A stretch of 40,180 bases of DNA from contig LRTP01000444.1 of the NCBI GenBank assembly GCA_001550305.1, positions 1-40,180 on the forward strand, in the 5' to 3' direction. How positions within the stretch are numbered: the stretch's first letter is position 1; each line of letters starts with the position of its first letter. Below are positions 25,078 through 35,371 of the stretch, one piece after another. This DNA is from Streptomyces diastatochromogenes. Lineage in GTDB: Bacteria > Actinomycetota > Actinomycetes > Streptomycetales > Streptomycetaceae. The notes under the pieces were generated by a model. That model made no database searches. It worked only from the letters and a program-made list of their open reading frames with translations, and was not told where the DNA came from. Made by a program: the position numbers and the translations under genes.

Positions 25078-26006
25078 GCCCTGTCCGCGACGCGTTCGCC
25101 GACCAGGCCTTGTGGCCTGAACAGCAGTACGAGGATGAGGAGGACGAAGGCCCAGACGGAGGACCAGCCGCCGCCGCCGAGCTGCTGCATGCCGGGGATG
25201 CCGTCGATGTAGGAGGTGGCCATGGTCTCGGCGAGGCCGAGGACGAGGCCGCCGATCATGGCGCCGTAGATGTTGCCGATGCCGCCGAGGACGGCCGCGG
25301 TGAAGGCCTTGAGGCCCATCTGGAAGCCCATGTTGTACTGGATCGAGCCGTAGCGCAGGCCGTAGGAGACGGCGGCGACGGCGGCGAAGAAGCCGCCGAT
25401 GGCGAAGGCGATCACGATGATCTTGTTGGTGTCGATGCCCATGAGCTGGGCGGTGTCAGGGTCTTGGGCGGTGGCCTGCATGGCGCGGCCGGTGCGGGAC
25501 ATGCTGACGAAGAGGGCGAGGGCCGCCATGCAGAGCGGGGCGGCGACGATGACGAAGAGCGAGCCGCTGCTGATGCTGATGGACCCGATGTGCCAGGGGC
25601 CGGCGTTGATCTGGGGGAAGTTGCGGTCGGTCTTGGCGTTCGGGTACCAGTTGAAGACGGCCTGCTGGAGCGCGAGGGAGAGGCCGATGGCGGTGATGAG
25701 GGGTGCCAGGCGTGGCGCGCCGCGCAGTGGTCGGTAGGCGAACCGTTCCGCCCCGACGGCGATGAGGACGGCGACGAGTCCGCCGCCGATGAGCATCGCT
25801 GGGAGGGCTATCCACATGGATGTGCCGTCGGGCAGGACGTAGAGGTAGACCGTGAGTGCGCCGAAGCCTCCGGTCATGAAGATCTCGCCGTGGGCGAAGT
25901 TGATGAGCTGGACGATGCCGTACACCATCGTGTAGCCGATGGCGATCAGCCCGTACATCGAGCCGAGGAACAGCCCGTTGGCCAGCTGCTGCGGCAGGGT
26001 GTTCAC
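25074..26006 (-). CDS. livH: branched-chain amino-acid ABC transporter permease LivH
   Basis: A 310-residue membrane permease with about eight helices. NGLFLGSMYGLIAIGYTMVYGIVQLINFAHGEIFMTGGF is the LivH N-terminus. AMQATAQDPDTAQLMGIDTNKII is the cytoplasmic coupling loop contacting the ATPases, and GFQMGLKAFTAAVLGGIGNIYGAMIGGLVLGLAE is the conserved second half. It forms the channel with LivM. The GTG at 26006 has GGAGG seven bases before it. A 218-base spacer with a 10-bp tandem repeat separates it from livJ upstream. Confidence 0.95.
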   Translation of the reverse strand: MNTLPQQLANGLFLGSMYGLIAIGYTMVYGIVQLINFAHGEIFMTGGFGALTVYLYVLPDGTSMWIALPAMLIGGGLVAVLIAVGAERFAYRPLRGAPRLAPLITAIGLSLALQQAVFNWYPNAKTDRNFPQINAGPWHIGSISISSGSLFVIVAAPLCMAALALFVSMSRTGRAMQATAQDPDTAQLMGIDTNKIIVIAFAIGGFFAAVAAVSYGLRYGSIQYNMGFQMGLKAFTAAVLGGIGNIYGAMIGGLVLGLAETMATSYIDGIPGMQQLGGGGWSSVWAFVLLILVLLFRPQGLVGERVADRA

Positions 26007-26054
26007 CGCATGGCCTCCATGTGGGTGGGGAGAGTGAACGGGGGGATATGGGAC

Positions 26055-26092
26055 GGGCCGCGCGGTGACGTGTGGTCTTGGCCGCGCGGCCC
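26055..26092 (-). promoter_or_regulatory. hairpin between livJ and livH
   Basis: GGGCCGCGCGG (26055-26065) pairs with CCGCGCGGCCC (26082-26092), an 11-bp perfect stem with a 16-base loop. No T-run follows on the minus strand. It could be a partial terminator or an RNA-stability element that keeps livJ mRNA above the permease mRNA, as is usual in binding-protein operons. Confidence 0.5.
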
Positions 26093-26120
26093 TGGGTGTA
26101 GCTAGCGGCGGATCTCGAAT

Positions 26121-26220
26121 CAGCTGGGATCAGCTGGAGTTAGCTGGGATCAGCTGGAGTGAGCTGGGATCAGCTGGACTTGGCCGGAATCGGCTGGAGT
26201 CGACTGAAATCAGCTGGGAT
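26121..26220. repeat. ten-unit 10-bp tandem repeat between livJ and livH
   Basis: Ten consecutive 10-base blocks match CAGCTGGRRT. Units 1-6 and 10 keep AGCT; units 7-9 are diverged (TGGCCGGAAT, CGGCTGGAGT, CGACTGAAAT). Alternating GGGAT and GGAGT ends give a 20-base super-period. The array stops five bases from the livJ stop codon. In RNA every intact unit carries the self-complementary CAGCUG. Confidence 0.85.
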
Positions 26221-26224
26221 CGGA

Positions 26225-27445
26225 TCAGCCGTTGAACGTGCCGCTCTTGACGGCCTTCCACTTGCCGTTGACGACCTGGTAGACGGTGAGCTGCTTGTTG
26301 GTGGTGTCGCCGTACTCGTCGAAGGAGACGGGGCCGGCGATGCCCTCGAACTTCGTCTTCTGGACCTCGTCCACGATCTTGGCGCGGGCGCCGTCGGGAA
26401 CCTTGCCGTCCTTCACGACGTTGGCGATCGCCTTGATGATGGCGGTCGCGGCGTCGTAGGAGTAGCCGCCGTAGGTGCCGTAGTCGCCCTTGAGGCCGGA
26501 CGCCTTGTACTTCTTGATGAAGTCCGCGGCGGAGGGCAGGGAGTCGACGGGCTGGCCGACGGAGGTGGCCAGGTCACCCTCGGAGGTCTTGCCGGCGGTC
26601 TGGATGTAGGTGTCGCTGAACATGCCGTCACCGCCGAACAGCGGGATCTTGACTCCGCCGTCCTTGAGCTGCTTGGTGAGCTTCTCCGACTCGTCGTACT
26701 GGCCGCCGTAGTAGACCAGGTCGGCCTTGGAGTTCTTGATCTTGGTGACGAGGGCGGAGAAGTCGGTGTCGCCGGTGTTGACGTGGTCCTCGCCGGCGAC
26801 CTTGCCGCCGTTCTTGGTGAAGCCGGCCTTGAACAGCTTGGCCAGGCCCGCGCCGTAGGTCTGCTTGTCGTCGACGACGAAGACGTTCTTCTTCTTGAGC
26901 GTGCTGGACGCGTACTCGGCCGCGAAGCCGCCCTGGAGGGCGTCGGTGGTGGCCGTGCGGAAGTACGTCTTGAACGGGCGCGACTTCGAGGTCTGCCAGT
27001 TCTTGCCCTGGGTGAGCTCGGGCGCCGTGTTGGAGGGCGAGATCTCGACCAGGTTGGCGGTCGCGAAGACCTGCTGCATCTGCGTGGCCACACCGGAGTT
27101 CAGCGGGCCGACGACGCCGAGGACCTTCTCGTTGTTGACGAGAGCGGTGGCGTTCTGCTGGCCGCTGGCCGGGATCGCCTTGTCGTCGAGCGCCTGGACC
27201 TTGAAGGTCACGCCGGGGACGGTGTTGTTCTTGTTGGCGTCGTCGACGGCGATCTGCACGCCGCCCTGGATGCCGAGGCCGGTTGCGGAGTTCTGACCGG
27301 TCAGCGGAGCGTCAACGCCGATGATGATCTCGGTCTTGCTGCTGCTGCTCTTGTCCCCGCTGTTGTCACGCGAACCGCAGGCGGTCAGCGTGAGTGCTCC
27401 GGTGGTGAGCACGGAGGTGAGTATGACCAAAGAACGCTGTCGCAC
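26225..27445 (-). CDS. livJ: branched-chain amino-acid ABC transporter substrate-binding lipoprotein LivJ
   Basis: A 406-residue periplasmic-binding-type protein tethered outside the membrane. The signal peptide ends in lipobox LTAC (Cys23), followed by a Ser/Lys-rich linker. EIIIGVDAPLTGQNSATGLGIQGGVQIAVDD is the type I binding-fold start shared by LivJ proteins; GVVGPLNSGVATQM and the SPSNTAPELT loop line the ligand site, and GGYSYDAATAIIKAI is in the second lobe. GTG at 27445 has GGAGAGG upstream. It is first in the operon, ahead of livH, M, G and F. Ligand is probably Leu/Ile/Val, but related amino acids cannot be excluded. Confidence 0.94.
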   Translation of the reverse strand: MRQRSLVILTSVLTTGALTLTACGSRDNSGDKSSSSKTEIIIGVDAPLTGQNSATGLGIQGGVQIAVDDANKNNTVPGVTFKVQALDDKAIPASGQQNATALVNNEKVLGVVGPLNSGVATQMQQVFATANLVEISPSNTAPELTQGKNWQTSKSRPFKTYFRTATTDALQGGFAAEYASSTLKKKNVFVVDDKQTYGAGLAKLFKAGFTKNGGKVAGEDHVNTGDTDFSALVTKIKNSKADLVYYGGQYDESEKLTKQLKDGGVKIPLFGGDGMFSDTYIQTAGKTSEGDLATSVGQPVDSLPSAADFIKKYKASGLKGDYGTYGGYSYDAATAIIKAIANVVKDGKVPDGARAKIVDEVQKTKFEGIAGPVSFDEYGDTTNKQLTVYQVVNGKWKAVKSGTFNG

Positions 27446-28086
27446 GTTGAATCCTCTCCCTGGCGCAGCAGCCCTGCTGAGCTGCCGTGTGTCTCGCCGG
27501 GCCGTACTGGGTGATACCGAGCCGTGCTGCAGACGCGCCCGGCGGCGCGGTGACTGGCCGTGACTCTAAGCCTGTCTGTGGGCCCGGGCATCGCCGTGGG
27601 CTGGCTTGTGACTTTCTTGTTATGACGTGCCGGTTGGTGGGCTTCAGGGACGGGTATTCTCGGCCGATTTGGCGGAAATTCTTCTCGTTCCACATGTTGA
27701 GAATCCGCACCTCCGGTTGTGCGTGGACGGAGATCGCGGTCGGGTGCCGTCGCAGGTCGCGTGGCGAAGTCGAGAGAGGTCGCGGGAGTACGGGCCGTCG
27801 AAGAAGGAACTCCGATGCCGTATTGCGTGCGTGTTACGCAGCGTTACGTCGAGAAAAGGGAACGCGGAGTTCGGTCGGCGTACACGGTATTAGGGCGCAT
27901 GAGGTGCGGTCCGGGCGTGCGGTCTCGTGAAGGCGCGTGAAGTCGCCCGAAAGGGTGATGAGTTGCCGCGGATTTCCGATAACTCCGGCGTATTGGAGCG
28001 CGGTTGCGGCGCGCGATGCGCGCGAGTGCCGGTGAGTGGGGGCAGTTGTCTCCTGCCCCCTTGCTCCGTGGGCGGCTGAGGGGGGG
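27446..28086. other. 641-base intergenic region upstream of livJ
   Basis: No supported gene. The part nearest livJ should hold its promoter; the less GC-rich stretch at about 27600-27720 is the likeliest place, but no convincing -35/-10 pair was found. A near-tandem GTTACGCAGCGTTACG lies at about 27833-27848, and a 6-bp GCGCGC inverted repeat at 28009-28023. Small open frames here lack ribosome-binding sites and Streptomyces codon bias. Confidence 0.4.
28038..28060. terminator. probable terminator after the thioesterase gene
   Basis: GGGGGCAG (28038-28045) pairs with CTGCCCCC (28053-28060) around a seven-base loop, 27 bases beyond the stop of the minus-strand thioesterase gene. No T-run on that strand. 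Confidence 0.55.
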
Positions 28087-28572
28087 TCAGGACTGGCGTA
28101 CGTGGGCGGCGTCGGAGGGGTTGACGTCGCGCAGGAGGCAGGTGAGGCGGGCGGTGCAGACGCGCTTGTCGTTCTCGTCGGTGATGACGATCTCGTACGT
28201 CGCTGTCGTGCGCCCGCGGTGTACGGGAGTGGCCACGCCGGTGACGAGGCCGGAACGGGCGCCGCGGTGGTGGGTGCAGTTCAGGTCGACGCCGACGGCG
28301 ATCTTGGAGCTGCCGCCGTGGAGCATGGAGCCGACCGAGCCGAGGGTCTCCGCGAGGACGGCGGAGGCGCCGCCGTGCAGGAGACCGTACGGCTGGGTGT
28401 TGCCCTCCACCGGCATGGTGCCGACGACCCGGTCCGCGGAGGCCTCGATGATCTGTACGCCCATGCGGGTGCCGAGGTGGCCTGCCGAGAAGAGGGCGGG
28501 CAGGTCGACGCCGAGTGCGGCGTACTCGTCGATGACCTCTTGCGGGAACTTCACTTGGCTCTGCTCGCCCAT
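28087..28572 (-). CDS. PaaI-type hotdog thioesterase
   Basis: A 161-residue single hotdog-domain protein. GTMPVEGNTQPYGLLHGGASAVLAETLGSVGS is the family signature: the HGG turn sits at the start of the central helix and the Glu in LAETLGS is in the catalytic position. VDLNCTHHRGARSGLVTGVATPVHRGRTTATYEI completes the fold. It should hydrolyse aryl- or acyl-CoA thioesters in the cytosol. It follows the oxidoreductase gene by 54 bases on the same strand, and a candidate TetR-type operator lies in between. Natural substrate is unknown. Confidence 0.88.
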   Translation of the reverse strand: MGEQSQVKFPQEVIDEYAALGVDLPALFSAGHLGTRMGVQIIEASADRVVGTMPVEGNTQPYGLLHGGASAVLAETLGSVGSMLHGGSSKIAVGVDLNCTHHRGARSGLVTGVATPVHRGRTTATYEIVITDENDKRVCTARLTCLLRDVNPSDAAHVRQS

Positions 28573-28612
28573 GGGGGCCGGCTCCGATCGTCGTCGATCT
28601 CTCTGGCTGACT

Positions 28613-28626
28613 GGCTGAGCAAACGC

Positions 28627-28631
<5 letters not shown>
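28613..28631. promoter_or_regulatory. candidate TetR-type operator before the thioesterase
   Basis: CTGAGC-aaac-GCTCAG (28615-28630) is a 6-bp perfect inverted repeat with flanking G-T pairs, about 40 bases upstream of the thioesterase start and covering the stop codon of the oxidoreductase gene. The form GAGCAAACGCTC resembles operators of TetR regulators of acyl-CoA genes. The same sequence could also form an RNA hairpin. Confidence 0.4.
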
Positions 28632-30906
<2,275 letters not shown>

Positions 30907-31028
30907 CACGGGACCCCTTCGCATGCACGTATGAAGTACGTCGGCGAGTCTCGCATGCGCCGGTGACAACGAGGGTGGCCGGTCCCGGGAGGTCCGCACT
31001 GTCAGTGGGGCGTGCGAGGATCGGGGGC

Positions 31029-33758
31029 GTGGCAGAAACAGCATCGAAGAAGACCGAGAAAACCGCAGGTGCGGGCCGTCCGCGGCTGATGCTCATGGAT
31101 GGGCACTCGCTGGCGTACCGCGCGTTCTTCGCGCTGCCCGCGGAGAATTTCACGACCGCGACGGGTCAGCCGACGAACGCGATCTATGGTTTCGCGTCGA
31201 TGCTGGCGAACACGCTGCGCGACGAGGCACCCACGCATTTCGCGGTGGCGTTCGACGTCTCGCGCAAGACGTGGCGCTCCGAGGAGTTCACGGAGTACAA
31301 GGCGAACCGTTCGAAGACCCCGGACGAGTTCAAGGGGCAGGTCGAGCTGATCGGCGAGCTGCTGGACGCGATGCACGCGCAGCGGTTCGCCGTCGACGGC
31401 TTCGAGGCCGACGACATCATCGCGACGCTCGCCACGCAGGCCGAGGCCGAGGGCTTCGAGGTCCTGATCGTCACCGGTGACCGCGACTCCTTCCAGCTGG
31501 TGTCCGAGCACACGACGGTGTTGTACCCGACGAAGGGCGTCTCCGAGCTGACCCGCTTCACTCCGGAGAAGGTCGTCGAGAAGTACGGGTTGACGCCGGC
31601 GCAGTACCCCGACTTCGCGGCGCTGCGCGGTGACCCGTCGGACAACCTGCCGGGCATCCCCGGTGTCGGCGAGAAGACGGCCGCGAAGTGGATCAACCAG
31701 TTCGGTTCGTTCGCGGACCTCGTCGAGCGTGTCGACGAGGTCAAGGGCAAGGCCGGGCAGAACCTCCGCGACCACCTGGAGGCGGTGAAGCTCAACCGCC
31801 GTCTCACGGAGATGGTGAAGGACGTCGAGCTTCCGAAGACGGTCACCGACCTGGAGCGCGCGGCGTACGACCGTACGGCGGTCGTGATGGTCCTGGACAC
31901 CCTGGAGATCCGCAACCCCTCCCTGCGTGAGCGGCTCTTCGCCGTCGACCCCGGGACGGAGGAGGCCGAGGCGGCCGCTCCGGTCGTCGAGGGGGTCGAG
32001 CTGGACGGGACGGTCCTGGGTGCGGGCGAGCTGAAGCCGTGGCTCGCCGAGCACGACGGCAAGGCGGTCCTGGGTCTGGCCACCGTCGACACGTGGGCGC
32101 TGGGTTCGGGGTCGGTGGCCGAGGTCGCGCTGGCCGCGGCGGACGGGGCGGCGGCGTGGTTCGACCCCTCGCGGCTGGACGAGGCCGACGAGAACGCGTT
32201 CGCGAAGTGGCTCGCCGACCCCGAGAAGCCCAAGGTGCTGCACAACGCCAAGGGTGCGATGCGGGTCTTCGCCGAGCACGGGTGGACGATCGAGGGTGTG
32301 TCCATGGACACCGCGCTCGCCGCGTATCTGGTGAAGCCGGGCCGCCGCTCCTTCGCGCTGGACGCGTTGTCCCTGGAGTACCTGGGCCGGGAGCTGGGGC
32401 CCGCCGCGGCGGCCGACGGTCAGCTGGCCTTCGGCGCGGACGACCAGGCCGAGGCCGAGGCGCTGATGGTGCAGGCCCGCACGATCCTCGACCTGGGCGA
32501 GGCGTTCGGCGAGAAGCTGGCGGAGGTCGGCGCGGCCGAGCTGCTGCGCGACATGGAGCTGCCCACGTCGGCGCTGCTGGCCCGGCTGGAGCGGCACGGC
32601 ATCGCGGCGGACCGGGCGCACCTGGAAGCCATGGAGCAGATGTTCGCCGGCGCCGTGCAGCAGGCGGTGAAGGAGGCCCACGCCTCCGTCGGGCACGAGT
32701 TCAACCTCGGCTCGCCCAAGCAGCTCCAGGAGGTCTTCTTCGGCGAGCTGGACCTGCCCAAGACGAAGAAGACGAAGACCGGTTACACGACGGACGCGGA
32801 CGCGCTGGCCTGGCTGGCCACGCAGACCGACCACGAGCTGCCGGTCGTCATGCTGCGCCACCGTGAGCAGGCCAGGCTGCGGGTGACGGTCGAGGGCCTG
32901 ATCAAGACGATCGCCGCGGACGGCCGTATCCACACCACGTTCAACCAGACGGTGGCCGCGACGGGTCGGCTCTCGTCGGTGGATCCGAACCTGCAGAACA
33001 TCCCGGTCCGTACGGAGGAGGGCCGCGCGATCCGCCGCGGCTTCGTGGTCGGGGAGGGCTTCGAGTCCCTCATGACGGCCGACTACAGCCAGATCGAACT
33101 GCGTGTGATGGCGCATCTGTCCGAGGACGAGGGCCTGTTGGAGGCGTTCACGTCGGGCGAGGACCTGCACACGACGGTGGCGTCGCAGGTGTTCTCGGTC
33201 GAGCGTTCGGCGGTCGACGCGGAGATGCGCCGCAAGATCAAGGCGATGTCGTACGGCCTCGCCTACGGGCTGTCGGCGTTCGGTCTCTCCCAGCAGCTGA
33301 ACATCGACGCGGGTGAGGCGCGTGCGTTGATGGACACGTACTTCGAGCGTTTCGGAGGCGTACGGGACTATCTGCGCCGGGCGGTCGACGAAGCCCGCGC
33401 CACGGGCTACACGGCGACGCTCTTCGGGCGCCGCCGCTATCTGCCCGACCTCAACAGCGACAACCGGCAGCGTCGTGAGGCCGCCGAGCGCATGGCGCTC
33501 AACGCCCCCATCCAGGGCACGGCCGCGGACATCGTCAAGATCGCGATGCTGAACGTGGACCGGGCGCTGCGCGAGGCCGGGCTCAAGTCCCGCATGCTCC
33601 TGCAGGTCCACGACGAAATCGTCCTGGAGATCGCCCCAGGAGAGCGTGCGCAGACCGAGGAACTCGTCCGCCGCGAGATGGCGTCCGCCGTTCATCTCCG
33701 GGCGCCGCTCGACGTCTCCGTCGGCGCGGGCCCCGACTGGGAATCCGCAGCACACTAG
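31029..33758 (+). CDS. polA: DNA polymerase I
   Basis: A 909-residue repair and lagging-strand polymerase. The 5'-3' nuclease domain (about residues 18-310) begins LMLMDGHSLAYRAFFALP. The central 3'-5' exonuclease-like domain is degenerate: the first motif reads LATVDTWALG rather than DxE, and the second HNAKGAMRVF lacks its aspartate, so no proofreading is expected. The polymerase domain has motif A DYSQIELR (Asp685), the O helix RRKIKAMSYGLAYG and motif C QVHDEIV (Asp862, Glu863). Tyr742 occupies the position of E. coli Phe762. GTG at 31029 follows GAGGAT. It is divergent from the oxidoreductase gene. Confidence 0.96.
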   Translation: MAETASKKTEKTAGAGRPRLMLMDGHSLAYRAFFALPAENFTTATGQPTNAIYGFASMLANTLRDEAPTHFAVAFDVSRKTWRSEEFTEYKANRSKTPDEFKGQVELIGELLDAMHAQRFAVDGFEADDIIATLATQAEAEGFEVLIVTGDRDSFQLVSEHTTVLYPTKGVSELTRFTPEKVVEKYGLTPAQYPDFAALRGDPSDNLPGIPGVGEKTAAKWINQFGSFADLVERVDEVKGKAGQNLRDHLEAVKLNRRLTEMVKDVELPKTVTDLERAAYDRTAVVMVLDTLEIRNPSLRERLFAVDPGTEEAEAAAPVVEGVELDGTVLGAGELKPWLAEHDGKAVLGLATVDTWALGSGSVAEVALAAADGAAAWFDPSRLDEADENAFAKWLADPEKPKVLHNAKGAMRVFAEHGWTIEGVSMDTALAAYLVKPGRRSFALDALSLEYLGRELGPAAAADGQLAFGADDQAEAEALMVQARTILDLGEAFGEKLAEVGAAELLRDMELPTSALLARLERHGIAADRAHLEAMEQMFAGAVQQAVKEAHASVGHEFNLGSPKQLQEVFFGELDLPKTKKTKTGYTTDADALAWLATQTDHELPVVMLRHREQARLRVTVEGLIKTIAADGRIHTTFNQTVAATGRLSSVDPNLQNIPVRTEEGRAIRRGFVVGEGFESLMTADYSQIELRVMAHLSEDEGLLEAFTSGEDLHTTVASQVFSVERSAVDAEMRRKIKAMSYGLAYGLSAFGLSQQLNIDAGEARALMDTYFERFGGVRDYLRRAVDEARATGYTATLFGRRRYLPDLNSDNRQRREAAERMALNAPIQGTAADIVKIAMLNVDRALREAGLKSRMLLQVHDEIVLEIAPGERAQTEELVRREMASAVHLRAPLDVSVGAGPDWESAAH

Positions 33759-33981
33759 CCCCCGACCAACAAGCCCCTGAAACCCCGACCCACATTTCCG
33801 CCCCAGACCCCCGACGCCGACGCCGTGGCCCGGTTCCGACCCAGGGCCCCGGTTCCGGCCCCGGGTCCCGGCGTCGGGCCGGGCCGGTTCGGTGCCCGGT
33901 GGCGCTGGTCGTGGCTCTGCCCGCTCCCGGCGTCGGGTGCCCTGCGGGCGGCTTGCGCGCCGGTGTGGACACGTGGTCCCG

Positions 33982-34262
33982 CGCTCTGCCGTGCGAGCCG
34001 CTGGCAAGGAATGTCAGCCTCAGCCCCGTCGTGCGTGCCGCCGCAGGGAGAGTCGCCCCCGCTCCCCGTCGTGCGTGCCGCCGCAGGGAGAGTCGCCCCC
34101 GCTCCCCGTCGTGCGTGCCGCCCGCCCGGAGGGAAAGTGGCCCCCGGCCCCGCCGTACGAGCCGCCCGCAGGGAATGGCTGCCTCAGCCCCGTCGTGCGC
34201 GCCGCCCGCAGGGAAAGTCGCCCCGCGCCCCGTCCTGCGAGCTGCACGGAGGGTGGAGTCCT
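33982..34262. repeat. 40-bp tandem repeat array downstream of polA
   Basis: About seven units begin near 33982, 34024, 34064, 34104, 34148, 34188 and 34228. The core is CCCCGTCGTGCGTGCCGCC, then GCAGGGARAGTCGCCCC. The second and third units are identical 40-mers; one unit has a short insertion. There are no spacers. The array lies in the 650-base gap 33759-34408; the remainder of that gap is very GC-rich, has repeated CCGGCGTCGGG, and holds no supported gene. The period is not a multiple of three, which argues against coding. Confidence 0.85.
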
Positions 34263-34408
34263 TCTCCTCGCCGCCCGTAGGGCATGGGCCTTTTCCGGTG
34301 GGCCGGAGGCGCAGGGGAGGGGGGTCCGCTCAGCCCCCGGAGGGAACCGTCACTCGCGTGGCCCTCGCAAAGACGCCCCCCGCGCGGGGGGACGGCAAGG
34401 ATGCGGGC

Positions 34409-35371
34409 ATGGGTATACACATGCTTCACCGTCGCACGGCCATGGCCACGGCCATCGTCTCGGCGCTGCTCGCGCCGGTACCCGCGGTGGCCGCGAGGGC
34501 GAGCACCGCCCAGGTGCCCCCGGCCTGCCGTTCCACCCGCAATCCCGAGCTCGCCGCCCGGATGTCCCGCGACATCAGGGCGGTGCTGTCGTCACGCCAG
34601 GGCACCGTCGCCATGGCGGTGCGCGACGACCACAGCGACCTGACCTGCGCCCTCGCGAGCGAGCGTCGGTACGACTCGGCGAGCGTCGTCAAGGTCACGA
34701 TCATGGAGGCCACACTGCAGCGCGCGGACGAGTTGCAACGCAGCCTCACTGAATGGGAGCGCGCCAACGTGCAGCCCATGATCATGACCTCGGACAACAC
34801 CGCCGCCCAGCATCTGTGGAACGACCTGGGCCGCACCTACCTCGGCCGTTTCCTGGACCGTGTCGGAACGCGCCGCACCGAGCTCGGCCCGGCCGGCTAC
34901 TGGGGCCTGACCCGCACCACGGCCGCCGACCAGATGCGGCTGCTGGGCGTGCTCTCCAACGCCGGTTCCTTCCTGAAGAGCCGCGCCTACGGCCTGAAAC
35001 TGCTCAACCAGGTCCGCGAGGACCAACGCTGGGGCGTCCCCGCCGGCATGCCGAGGAAGCTGCAGGCGCACATCAAGAACGGCTGGCTGCCCCGGTCCAC
35101 CCACGGCTGGCGCGTCCACAGCGTCGGCGTGTTCACCGGCTCCGACCGCACGTACCGCATCGTCGTCCTGTCGCACGACAACCCGACGATGGCGTACGGG
35201 GTCCGCACCATCGAGCGCATCGCCCAGGTCGTCCACCGCGGCCTCAACCGCGGGCGCGGCGCCGTCCAGGGCCTCACTCCGGAGAACAGGATCAGCGAGG
35301 TGTCGGACGGTTCGGCGCCACGCGGACCGGTGCCGGGCTGGGACGAGCCGGAGCGGGGCGCCACACCCTGA
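34409..35371 (+). CDS. secreted serine hydrolase, class A beta-lactamase fold
   Basis: A 320-residue exported protein. The ATG at 34409 follows CAAGGAT, and the first 30 residues (MLHRRTAMATAIVSALLAP to AVAA) form a signal peptide. Active-site motifs of penicillin-recognising enzymes are present: SVVK (Ser92 to Lys95), SDN (128-130) and KNG (223-225) in place of KTG. The class A deacylation glutamate motif ExxLN is not recognisable; the region reads TELGPAGYWGLTRTTAADQM. It may therefore be a slow or non-lactam hydrolase. The open frame continues far upstream through the 40-bp repeat, but without codon bias. Its last 80 bases overlap the convergent DUF4184 gene. Confidence 0.85.
   Translation: MGIHMLHRRTAMATAIVSALLAPVPAVAARASTAQVPPACRSTRNPELAARMSRDIRAVLSSRQGTVAMAVRDDHSDLTCALASERRYDSASVVKVTIMEATLQRADELQRSLTEWERANVQPMIMTSDNTAAQHLWNDLGRTYLGRFLDRVGTRRTELGPAGYWGLTRTTAADQMRLLGVLSNAGSFLKSRAYGLKLLNQVREDQRWGVPAGMPRKLQAHIKNGWLPRSTHGWRVHSVGVFTGSDRTYRIVVLSHDNPTMAYGVRTIERIAQVVHRGLNRGRGAVQGLTPENRISEVSDGSAPRGPVPGWDEPERGATP

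Noticed and set aside
27446..28086. Small genes in the livJ upstream gap
   Set aside because: Several open frames exist but none has a ribosome-binding site, codon bias or recognisable protein.
30907..31044. Extended N-terminus of the molybdopterin oxidoreductase
   Set aside because: It would overlap the polA start; MASKPPKSD at 30906 has a ribosome-binding site.
31002..34007. 1001-codon open frame antisense to polA
   Set aside because: Composition is Arg/Val/Leu/Gly-rich with no domain; it mirrors GC-rich polA codons on the other strand.
33982..34262. Possible CRISPR array
   Set aside because: Units abut with no unique spacers and no cas genes are present; it is a plain tandem repeat.
33899..34408. 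170-codon upstream extension of the serine hydrolase
   Set aside because: It runs through the 40-bp repeat, lacks codon bias, and a signal peptide with ribosome-binding site begins at 34409.
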